Source of the DNA: Hyposmocoma kahamanoa
Lineage: Eukaryota > Arthropoda > Insecta > Lepidoptera > Cosmopterigidae
NCBI RefSeq assembly: GCF_003589595.1
Contig: NW_020656077.1
Span: 2,830,810-2,894,809 of the forward strand
DNA: 64,000 nucleotides
Direction: 5' to 3'
Shown here: one piece after another, positions 1 through 12,200 of the stretch
Numbering within the stretch: the first letter of the stretch is position 1
Layout: each line of letters starts with the position of its first letter
The notes under the pieces: model-generated
Database searches by the model: none
Seen by the model: only the letters and a program-made list of their open reading frames with translations
What the model was told of the DNA's origin: nothing
Translations under genes and position numbers: made by a program

Positions 1-264
1 AAAACTAGCCGACACGACGTCAGTTACAATTCGAAGTACAGTGATCTTGAAGGGTTGAACTCAAACTGGACGCTTAAGGAGAAAGGTAGGGAGAGCCAAA
101 AGGATTATTTGAAAAGGAGTGGAAGTGTAATGAGTGACGGATCTACCTTTAGTGGCGTTACGAAGGAAATAAGTCGATGCGACGCGAACGAATTTATGAG
201 ATCAGCTAGTGCGAGATTGCCATCATCTGCCACAGAAGGCCAAGGAGAGAAGAAAGTACAACAG
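1..264 (+). CDS. kmr: kmr exon 1 of window (partial at 5' edge)
   Basis: The frame is open from base 1 (KTSRHDVSYNSKYSDLEG) and runs to a CAG|GTACGC donor at 265, ending in phase 0. It encodes 88 residues rich in serine and charged amino acids with no recognisable domain. The reading frame and good splice match to the next exon support it; its true 5' boundary is outside the window. Confidence 0.8.
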
Positions 265-3200
265 GTACGCTAATTATTTACCAAACTTACTATTTAGTAA
301 TATATAATACAATTACGGTTATTGATAATTAAAATTGCTTTTACATTTAATTCAGCGTGAGGAATCGATGAAAAGGTTGTTAGAGTGGAAGCAAAGAATG
401 TTACAATCACCGCTTACTCGCAAAAGTACACCGGCCGCGATTTCACTGGCTCGATCTTTGAACCAGAACCGGCAATCTTTGAGATCTGATCAGTACAAAC
501 ACAAGACGTACACTAATGCTTCCTACAACAGTTACTCTTCTGACGACGAAGGTACGTAATTAACAAGAAAATGATTCTAGGTATCAGTAGCATGTGAGAT
601 ATACCTGATATATTTTGGGGCTGTTCACAGAGAAATTAGCATGCATTTAACCGCCAACTGTGTTATTCATATGTTGCATGACAGAGGTTGTGATGCAGTG
701 ATGATTGATTGTACTACAATTATTGTTTAAATTTATTACGTAGATTAGAAAGACGTATATCATTAGTTAAAAAGATAATGTACCGTAGATTAAACGTAGT
801 TTAGTAAAGTAATCGTTTATTCTGAATTAACGCGTTCTTCATTCAGTATATGAAATTTATATTTATTGTATTCTCCAATGTCAACGCAACATTTAATTTG
901 GTTAGCTCCCTTATTAATTATTCGTTTCGGTGTCATTAGTACTATTAATAGAGCTATTTCTAAATTCTTTATATTGTTTAAAATATTGAGGTATGACTTA
1001 ACAAAAATAATATTATTACTTGTATACTTATATGTATTTCTATAATTATTTTATTCATTGGACATTCTTAGTAGCATTACGATGACTTCGCTTTGCGGAA
1101 AGGTACCTTCCTGCCTGCGGGGACATTCTACCACTAACAAAATGTCATACTGGTTCAGCATTGGTGGTGGGCGACAGATATTTGTTCGTACTCGTGTTTT
1201 AACTGTAGATTGCATCATTATCTAACATTTGGAGTCAAGTACCAATTTATATTATACTAACATGTTGAACATTACGATAAAAATACGAAACTTATGTATT
1301 CATTTGTTACTGGAAATTAATAGTATAATACATGATCGGTTTCACTTTTGCACCTCAGAGGAAGCACCGGGCACTGAACTGCAAAAACCGAGAGATATGC
1401 AGGCAGGAAGGTCCCATAAACTGAATCTAACAAGTCCTAGTGTTATGCGACCTATAGCCCCGCACGCGCCCGTTGCCACTCAGCCAGATAATTCTGGCAT
1501 TATAAAAGAGACAGACGCTGATGTAAATAATGCAGCAGAAAACACTTACGAAAACATGCTTTGTGCGGTAAATATTTCAACGCTCAATTGTAAACAGAAC
1601 GATAATAATAATGAAAAAATGCCCCTCCAGAAAGAAGAGTTGGATGTTTTAGAAAATGCAAAGACTGATATTGAAAATGATGGATACGAGACTCACGAAA
1701 GTGAAGCGGAGTCGGAGACGCAAATCGAGTATACGGATAACGATTTAGACGAAGTATTAATGGAATCGGATCCTGAAATTCAAAATGACAGCGAAATAAT
1801 AACATTGGAATCTGAACAGAAAGAGGAAGTGTTTGCATCTGCTTTAGAAATTGATAACAAACCTGAAACTCCTCCAGTACGATCACCAGGTGAAGATCAC
1901 TATTTACCAATGAGTCCTCGAAAATCGTCTACAATTGAACCCGCGCATATGACGATACTACAAAACTTAAGTGTTTTTGATAATACCTTGCCGATGGGAT
2001 ATGAAGATAATCCTTATGTCGAAATGAACATTGGTAACGAAGAAGAAGATATGCAGACATATGAAATTGTTTGTGTCAATAACGGCAAAGTGGAGCCAGT
2101 TTACATGGAACTAAATAATTTAATAGATGAAGGTGGTTCAGAGGAATCAGCATCTAAAAGTAAGTTTTTGCTGGATACGGCTTCAAACTTTGCTGATACC
2201 AAAGATCACACCTTGAAAAGAGCTTCCAAAAGTGATAAAGTCGCTAAAGAGAAGTCAGATTGTTCCGATGCCGATGACGAAGGTTCCAAAGATATGTCAC
2301 TAGACATTCCTTTTAGCCGTTTCAGTATATCCGACACATTCAGACCAGCGTCTTATTATTTGGGCAGTAGCAGAATTTCCGACATTCATGACAGTTCTGA
2401 TAGTGAAAATCTGCCGCCTTCTTCAATACCCAATTTACCACCTCCCAGCGATGAATTATCAGATGACGCACTTTCAAAGTACATTTTAGAAAAATTAGAT
2501 AAATCAGACTTATCTCAAGATAATTCTATATTGAAATTGTTGACTAGTGAAAATCAAAAAATGAACACCGTTAAAAGGAAAACCACGTCATTAATGATTT
2601 ATGGAAGTCGTACTTCAATCCACGATACTCTATCACGCGGCGAAAAAATTCGTAACAGTAGAGCAAGCTTGACGAGCGAACGAAAGCTTAGTGAGACATC
2701 AACGTCCAATTTACTAAGTAATTCTATTTTAGAGCATTATAATTCTAGTAGCATAGAAACAGATTCACTTCGAAGTTATAATGCTGATAGAGGTTCATCT
2801 CGTTTATCATTAGAATCAGACGTCAGCAGTAAATTTGAAATGGCACCGTCCAACTTATCTTCAGAAGTAACAAGTTTAAACGAAAGTGAAGCAGCCATTG
2901 ACTTGAGATACCCCAGTGGACTAAGGGAAGTGGAAATGATGATAAAAAGACGGCCACTTTCCGATGATTCCATATTTGAGTTAGCGGCTTCGGAAGCACC
3001 GGCGCAGAGTGAAATCACTCCTAACGTAGATTTAGATCGATATTTGGATAATTTACAACCTAGCACTAGTAGCAGCCATAGAAATAATCATTTAAACACA
3101 TCAGCACTTGATGTATCTATTTACAAAGATAACATGCTGCAAGCTGCTCATTTACATACTGTGTCACATACACGCTGCTCCAGTACACCCGTTAGTCACA

Positions 3201-6200
3201 GCAACAAGATAGTTATCAGCCCTCCGCACAGACATGAGGTCGGCAGTCAACACAGACATATTTGTGAAGAGATAGCTGGATATAGATTAGAATTGCCGAA
3301 TTCCTGTAGTTGTGTGGGTATCCCGAAGGCGCCGATATCTTATTATTGCAAAAATTACGACGAGGAAATGCTGTTAAGTAAAAACTTGAATAATGATGTA
3401 TTATCTGATAAAATCAAAGAGTTTGAGAACGAGAAGTTAGCTCTTAAGTCTGGAATAGAGACAAATACCTCGTCTACCACCACCGGCTTCCATAGCAGAG
3501 AAAGCTCGACAGAGCACAGCGCTCCTTACTATTATTCAGATTTATCATCTCAAGAACACATTAACTTGCTGCCTACATCTCATTATTTGAAAAACACTAA
3601 CCTTCACCGCAAATTGAACAACCAAAGACGTAGAGGGCCCCTTCACAAGAAAAATGAAATTTCGCATATACACAATCCCATTCATAACAATCAAGTACTG
3701 ATGTCTGATCGCACATTTGAACTGGCTGCCACGGCAAGGAGTGTTTCGGTAGAGTTCTTAAGTGCTGCTGATAAAGATCCAGAAATAGATTTAAAGAACA
3801 TTTACGAGTCTACTGGTGGAAAATTCTCCAAAATTCCTGAATCTATGAACTTAATTTCAGGTCTTGGTTGTAAAAGAAACTCTAGTAATAACAGCAATGT
3901 GGGAAATTCTTCTCCAGAATCTAACATTGCTCAAGGCCTTAATACCAGTTCATCAATTAAAGTATCAAATGCTAGCATGTCATCTCATTGCAGCGAGAAC
4001 TCTTCAAACACTGTTTATTACGATGCTGAAGCCGAAGCAGGAGCTTACGAAAATGTCGTCTGCCAAGGAGAGAAACACTGGGATGAAGACGCTTTATGGA
4101 GAGACAACTTACGGCGTGTTTCACATAGGCACGCTCGTTCCATGGACGACTTAGATTCTGTGCCTACAGAAGCATCGCTTTCGGGAAGAATTAGCGCTGA
4201 TTTATGCGGCATGAATAGTATAAAGCGTGTAAAGAAAAATGTCAGCAATAAAATAAGTAGAAACGTTACGTATGTCAACTGCGAATTCCAAAACCAAATA
4301 TTGCGACGAAGGGATAACTCTAGTCTACACAATAGTTGTCCCGAAGAGGAGGAAAAAGTAGATGATAATGACGTTTACGTCAGTCTTGCTGAAAATGCAG
4401 AAATGTCTTTAGAACAATCAGATGAAGGAGATTATGAGCAGTTAGCTGTTGAGTCGTCTAATAATTCGTTGACGATGCTGAGTGGAAAGGGTAAGAAGTA
4501 TGCTTTTCAAGGTCAGAATAGGAAGAGATTTGAAATTGATAGAGAGAAGCTTCGGCAATGGGATCTAATGTCCAGTGGTCTAATGAAGGGTGGGGCGGGT
4601 CGCGTGCGGGGCGCGGGCGCGGGGTTGGGCGCGAGCACGGGCGATGCTCTGTGTAGCACGGACAACGGAACTGACAGAGCAAGCAATGAAGGTATCCTCT
4701 AACATTCTATGGTCCCGGTACACTATGTAAGTTGCATTTCAATTATGATAATTCAGCAAAGCAAAGTCATTATCAATACAATTTCAATAAAATTGTACAT
4801 AGGCAATGTTAGGTTGAGTTAACACTAAGTATTGTTTATAAATAAAGGAAGAGTTTAAACAAGATAAGGTGTGCACAGCATGCACAATTTTAACATGGAT
4901 TGTGAATTGTAAATACACTGTATTGGTACTAACTAATACATTCATCTTATTACACTTTATCATGTTTATCACCTTTAAGATATGATACAATTTCTCAATT
5001 CTGACATGTACATTATATTTTCAACTTGCTTTTGGGCAATGAGCTTTTTGTAATTTGCTATTTTTCTTTTCAGCGTCGATGAGTGTATCAACAAACGTAG
5101 AATTAAGTACAAATAACCTATCGAACCAACAACCATTGTCAAAGAAATCTTTCCTAGGAAGTAACACTTCTATCGGGAGAAACAACAGAGATGCGAATAT
5201 ACCAGTTCGCGCTGTGAGTCCTCGAGTACGATGGACCGAAGATAAGCATATCGGTGAACACAATATATCACAACAACTCTCTACTTCTCAGCAAAATGTA
5301 AGTTATTTGTACTTATATAATCATACATACGTATATTTTTTGAATCTGTATATAGATTTACTCATTTGTTGCAACCAATTTGCAGTTGATTGGGCCTGAG
5401 GATTCATGGATGACTGCAAGGTCTCCATCAAGGACTCAACAGCCTATCAGAGCTGTGAGCCCGAGAGTCCGACGGAACACGGAACCTGACGATTTGGTAT
5501 GATTATGTTGTCTTATATTCCTTACACTAGTGTCTGTCTGTTTTTGGTTCATTACTTAGATTTCGTTTTGATTGTGTTGTTATTTGGTTTATTATGTTTA
5601 TTTTCATTATGTGTTGCGTTCGTATTTGCTGTATCAGCCGAGGGATCAGCATGGTCAGGGTGAATTGACCGAGGTGCCGACAGCCGGAGAACTTTTGGGT
5701 CGGACCCATGAAGAACTGGTGCTCCTCTTGATTCAATTGAGGAGACGGCATGCGGCTACCCATCGTGCCATCGAACAGTGCTGCTTACAAATCACTAGCA
5801 TAGAGGTGCTTATTTTTTGTTTTAGCTTTATTTTCGTTGGCCATTGGTTTATTTGTGAATTGCGGAACATCCATTTGTTTCTATGTTTAAAATCATTGCA
5901 CGTTTAGTTCCCACAAAATATACTGCACTGTAACAATACGTCCCACTGCTGGACAGGGGTCTCCTCTGAAAACAGAGAACAAAATATATACTTAAATATT
6001 TACGTGAGCTCTGCGAAGACAGGCGTATTTAGAGGTGAAGACGATGCGAGCTGGCGAAGTTATCCAGGAGTCAATAATTAATTTGTGTCACATTTATAAA
6101 TGAACATTTTTGTTATCAGGAGTGCTTGAGTTCTCTAAAGGCTATGGAACGCGAAGAAAGTCTGCAAAGGCTTGAGCAGTTGAAGGGGCAGCTGATGGAT

Positions 6201-9200
6201 CTGGAACAACAGTACGAGAAGAGTAAGCCGCTAGTTCAGCTGGTGGATAACATGGTGAAGCTGGGCTCGTTGTACAACAGACCTGGTAACACCGTCGAGC
6301 GTCTAGAAAGGAACCAGCGGCTCAGGCAAAAAGTACTCGCCGAACATGCTTTTGAACAACAAAGGTACATTATGTCTATAGGTCTTGTGCCTACTTCAAA
6401 ATAGATTTGATTTTGGCATACTGTCCTTTGATCTTATCGTATATTTGGCGTAATTTTCTAGTACTAAATACGGGAAAGATTGAGGCTTTACAGCCATATA
6501 CCTGTTAAATATTTATCAAGTTTGTAATTTTTATTGATAGAACACTAAATGATTGCTATCATTAGCAATGATTTATTGACGTGGTGGAATGTAACTCTTT
6601 CTAGATGGTTAGAAAGCGCAGCAGCTGGCAGACCATTGGAGACAGAAGCTGCCAGGGCGCGTGTAGCGGAACTCTGGGCTTTGGAGCAAGAATTGGCAGA
6701 TGAAGCGGCTATATTACAAGGCCTGAGAACTGATAAGGACGCAATTGAATCACTGCTTACTGGTAATTATTTTGACCTGCCTCATTTATGTCATATTTCG
6801 TTGGTGTTCCAAGGTTCCAACTGAATAAAAATTTTTTGCGTGGTGTATCCTGTTGCGTTACGGAATATAGAGGTAACAATGACTTTAGACTTGAAAAGCA
6901 TATTATGTTTAATTCAGTACTTTTATAATTTAAAATCATTAGAGATGATACAATAGATTCTATGAGTTTACACTATTCGATAGAAATTTGCAGTGTAATA
7001 TGATGTACATAATATTATTTCCGCAGAAAGCTGTTGCGATTGACAAAATTTGTATGTTTTGCTATGCGTAATGCGAAGTTACATACTATAAAATGCAGTA
7101 TGTATTATATACATACTGCATTTTAAAATGCTGTACATAGGTAGGTATATATATTAAATCGATTGTGGTGCCTGGAAACTTATACAATAATTTTAGAGAA
7201 AATTTTTCTTCAATTAATAACTTAATTTTAATATGACTGGCTGAATATATGTTATAATTCGGCGGCAAAAGTGCATAGATTTTGCGTTAGAGCTTGCTGG
7301 CTTATGCATTAACTTTGTGATATCTGCATTTTGTGTAAAAAACACTGGATTAAATATGACCAACTTCTGGTGTCCCGATTTTGTTCGTCACATACAATGA
7401 AACGATCCTTACTTACATGAAACTGAGTCGATCAGCACTAAAAAAAATTTGATAAATTTTATTCATTTTTATGGACAACTCACACTTGACTGAATAATTG
7501 ACTATGCCATTATATTTTTACTCAATTAAGAGATAGTTTTATTACTAGTATCAGTTTTGTCATACTAAAACCTCTCTACCAAAGTCATATTAAATGTATG
7601 GGAGCGTTTAATGTTTCAATATTGAATATTTCTAGTTTTGTTTTTAAAAAGATATTGATGTCGATTTATTCATTAGGTAACGTACTTTCGATATCAGTTT
7701 AAAGCTTTTTCATATCTCTCGTGTTTATGGAATAATCTCCTGGGCACACTTAACGATTACACTCTTAATAAATATACATATGCGATGTATGGTAAAATCA
7801 TCAAGTATAGAACCAGTAATAGAGACGAAATGTCATATAATTTGTTTGGATACTATTGTGCCATATCATTACGGTGACAACTTCGCTCCGATTGGCCATC
7901 CCGAATTCGAAACATTTGACGGGTGTCGTTAATTGTTTCACTTCAAATCGACCAGTTTAACTTGAGCTTTGCTATAATGGAAAAAAAATTAAAAATTACA
8001 AATTTATATTTAATTACCGATGAAATGTGCTTCCGTTTGTTTTGTAATTAGAAGTTCTGCTGTTTTTCCTACACCACCGAAAGGAACAGCCTGACGTACA
8101 CACAGGTCAGTTTTTGGCGCTGTACTGTATTTCAGTTATTTAATTTGTAATTTCAGCGCAAACGAGAGTTGATATTTAGAAGTCATATAAGGCCTATTTA
8201 CGTGATGAGTTGCCGGGGATGGATGACCTTTATTTCGTCTCTATTTCTGGTTATGTACTCGATGGGTAAACTAAAATCAAATACTTGTTTGAGATATTGA
8301 CGATATTTGCGTCTGAATCGTGAAGCACCTGGGGGCTTTTGAACTTTTAAACATGGGAGTTTTTACATTTGTCACGCAAATTTAAAATATTTTATTTTAA
8401 ATTTTCGTGACCCATAATTAAGCTTGCCATACCATTTTAACTTACAATAGTATTAAAAGTCTATTTTAAATAATAAGCCTCTATAATTTTACAATATACG
8501 CAAGCGTTGTTAGAAAATTAAAAATTCGACATTATATTGTGTACACGAGATCAAGTGTTACTTATCTATTTCTTACCTACCTACCTTACTTTTTATGTTC
8601 TTTTTTCTAATCCTGATGTTTTACGCTCTTGCGATTTCACTGTGATTTTACTATTCGTTACATCACGAATACGATTCTACGATAACAGTCCGTATTTTAG
8701 AAATATTTAAAATTCTTTCGAGTATCGTGGCTAGCGTCAATATAGGCGTAAATATAAATACCCAAAATATATGGTGCTTTTTTGGCAAACGTTAATTTAG
8801 TTATTTGATCTAATAAGTACAATAACCTCGTGAAAGCTTTTTTTTTGTAATATCAAGTGACAGGACGAACAAGTCGTACCAGGCCTTAGAGGATGGAAAA
8901 AAATTAACACCAGGCGTGTTTACTTTTTTCCATCCTCTAAGGCCTGGTGTCAGCTTTTTAATTCGAACTTTATTATGTGTTAGGTTTTTAAAATCTTTTT
9001 TAAATTCATCATTATAAGAATAATTATTATTAGAAAGCGCGGCTACGCGTAAATCCCAAATAAAAAGATAGTTGACATTAATGCAAAAATAAGAGTAATT
9101 ATGTGTTAATATGGCCTAAAGTTACGGTTTTTTAAGACAATAGCCATCAAAGCTGTACTGTCCAATAGAATCCAAACTAATATTATGAACGTGAAAGTAT

Positions 9201-12200
9201 CATTATCTGTTACGTTTTCACGCCTAAACCGCCAAAAAATCAAATTTGATGCATTTTGGTATAGAGATAGATGAGATAAGAAGGACATAGGCTACTTTTT
9301 TCACAAAAATAAATGTCAAAGTATGTGAAATAGGGGACGAAAGTTTATATGAAGAACAATCATTCCTCAAGTAAGTAGTACCGTAGGATTATCGCAGTAC
9401 TTATTTACGCAAACGAAGTCTTGGGCACCAGCTAGTAAGATATAAAAAGGGATTTATGCTTGATCACTACTCTGAAAAAAAAAACATTAAAAAAATATTT
9501 TAAAACAACGCATAGTAGCTAAGTCATGCTCAAAATATCCAACTCAAGAGGTTTGTCCGTACCAAGCAAACCGTTAGTCGGCTGATCTGACATTGCTTCA
9601 ACTTTTTGGAACCGGTTTATTGCGTTGTTCTGTTTGATGTCATTTATATAAACAAGCTCTTGTAGCACGATGCATATGTATAGGTCAATGATAGAGTATC
9701 ATATCCGCGGACCGCGTAGGGTACAATACCAGCGACAGCCATATATCCCATGTATTAAGGTGGCTTTTCACCGGCTAGGCGAGACGAAGATTGAAATTTA
9801 TATGGCAAAATTTCAATTCTCTCTTAACGCATCTTCTTTGGACATGGTCTGGATTGACGAGAATGGACGAGGCGAGAATATAAATTTTTGATGTAATTTT
9901 GAACCATATTGCTGCTTACGTAGAGTATTATGCTCTGCAACGGAAACGCGACGGAGCTTGCGACTACCCACACGATCTCGCGCGAGCTCGTGATAGGTAT
10001 TCATATCTATCGCAAGATTGTGGGACTTCATCTGATTCTTCTTCCGTTAACATATTGAATAATAATAATTTACAAGACATTAGCCGCATGTTTATCGCTA
10101 GACGAATTGAATAGCACTGAATCTTCACTATCCACAATCAAAGCGCAAGCTCGCGAAAGCTAATAATGGCAATTTTTGGGGGGAATAGGCTGGCTCGTCT
10201 CGCCTCGCCGGTGGGAAACCACCCTTACGTTAGAGTGTAATCATACGAAATGTGTTCCAACTGTGCCGCAATGACACCTACAAAATAGTATTTTGGAACA
10301 CGGTTTGGATGTAGTCCGCCTGCAATTCCATCGCGACTGCATCTAATACAGCCGGCGCGCAGTCGTTTTAGCACTTACAATTTCTTCAGATTTCGGAAAG
10401 GTGTTTACTTGGACATGACTTGTTTGTGTAGACTAGAAATATGTATAGGAAATGAAACTGTTTTTCCGGATTTAAATCGCGTATATTTGTTTTTTGAAAC
10501 AAACCGACGTTTCGGGCCCTTTACAGGTCCCATGGTCACGGTTGACTGAGGTGGTACAGTCTTCAACCAGTTATGTCTAATATTAATGCAAACCACCCCA
10601 TTTTTTCACTACAAGTTACAATAGTTATTAATTAAATACCTTATTTTTAATTTTACAAAGAAAACATTCCAAGTTACGCTACATTAAGTTTTACAAATTA
10701 TTTTATTGAATGAATTTTTAATAAGTTTAATTAATTATTAATTATTAATAGAAATTAGAATAAACTAAAACATATTAATTAGTACTGCAGTCTTATGTCT
10801 GTTTGGGATTTTTCATTAGAGGAAATACTGGATCCCAAACTGGTGGTACGGAGAAACCATCTTGTTGAAATTAGGATGTTTTTTTAATTTCAATGGCCTC
10901 TCGCAGCATCCTGGGAAGATAACGGACTTCTTTTGCAAGGACCTGCGGTTTGTCAAAATTCATTGAATGTGTAGGTTTATCCATGACATGCTCGCAGACT
11001 GCAGACTTGTTTACGCGACGGTGTTTGACATCAGCTATATGTTCTTTGACGCGGGTACAAATACTTCGCTTTGTTTGTCCAATATAAGAGAGACCGCACT
11101 CACAGTCAAGCTTGTAAACTCCTGCATCCTGTAAGGGCATGTTACATTTCACGGGTCTCAGGAACTGAGAAATCTTTCTCAGGGGCTTGAAATAGGTCTT
11201 GATAGATGCACGCCTGAGGACTCTTCCGATCTTGCCTGTAACACCTCTCACGTAATGTAAGATGGCAGGTCTTCGCTCGACTGTGGGTGGTTTCACACGC
11301 GGCCTGCGGCATTGTTGTGGAATCTTCAACTTATTCGCATGTAGGACTTGCTTTATATGCTGAAGTTCCCCTGCCAGATGATTACTGTCGCAGACACCAT
11401 ATGCTCTCTGAAACAAAGATTTGCCCACGGTAGCTAACTGGCTATGATGGTGATGGGAATTACCATTGAGATACCTATCTGTATGGGTTTTCTTTCGAAA
11501 TACAGTATGGCCTAAGGTGTTATTAGGATTTCTTTTAATTAAAATATCTAAGAAGGCTACAGTACCACAATTCTCTTGTTCCATAGTTTAGAAATATATA
11601 GATTTAGAATTACTAGTATTCTGCAATAAATAAAGCTCTAGTTAATAAACCTTTAGTTATTAAGTCTATGAAATAACAACATGTCAATCTCTGTCGCATA
11701 AATGCGAATGTAGGTATTTTAATTATTTTTGGAATTTGGAAAATGTTCATTAACACTTGTCTTTTTGTCGTGTTTGCGAGCGTATGGCGACTTTTGTTCT
11801 CTGAGGTTTAAAATCGATGAATTTGTTTGATTGTAGGCGTTCGTGGCAAACTGGATACAGTAAACCGCGGTGACTACGTTGGTATGGGAGCTCCGCCTCC
11901 CATGCCCGCCCCTGCAGGGCTCGAAGCCGAACTTGCGCGAGTGCACGCCATGTTGGCGCACAATTCTAAGGTTTATAAGGTTTTCATCTATACTGCACTT
12001 ATTTTTTCCCTTTATCTTATAAGCACTCAATCTTTTTTTATCATTTTATAGTGAACAATAGTTTAGTGCAGCATTAATGCTCTGGTACTTCTCGATTTTG
12101 TAACTAAGTTCGTATTGGACTTTAAACAGGATGCTTGGTTTTGTTTCGTTGTTTTATTAAATTGAGTTATTAAAATGATAGTGTAGTGGGTGCACTGGGT

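Larger units (their letters stand above)
6763..11836 (+). other. intron 8, repeat-rich
   Basis: A 5,074-bp intron. It holds a small hairpin (7,090-7,124), an inverted-repeat element (7,799-8,264), a reverse repeat-C end (8,841-8,886), a 25-bp perfect hairpin (8,878-8,948), a Harbinger-like element (9,758-10,224) and a Penelope-like relic (about 10,440-11,590). I saw no additional exon with good splice sites. Confidence 0.7.

Noticed and set aside
1229..1358. Start of the long open frame before exon 3 (MESSTNLYYTNM)
   Set aside because: It is upstream of a strong acceptor whose phase matches exon 2 exactly; the leader is AT-rich intron and hydrophobic, unlike the exon.
1584..1910. 108-codon minus-strand frame inside the giant exon
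   Set aside because: It is a shadow of the 1,111-codon exon; no splice sites, no domain, and the + frame has the family context.
4045..4332. Minus-strand frame with a hydrophobic run
   Set aside because: Antisense to conserved coding blocks of kmr; the leucine run mirrors lysine/asparagine codons.
11719..12030. 103-codon minus-strand frame over exon 9
   Set aside because: Antisense to the phase-consistent kmr exon and without any recognisable domain.
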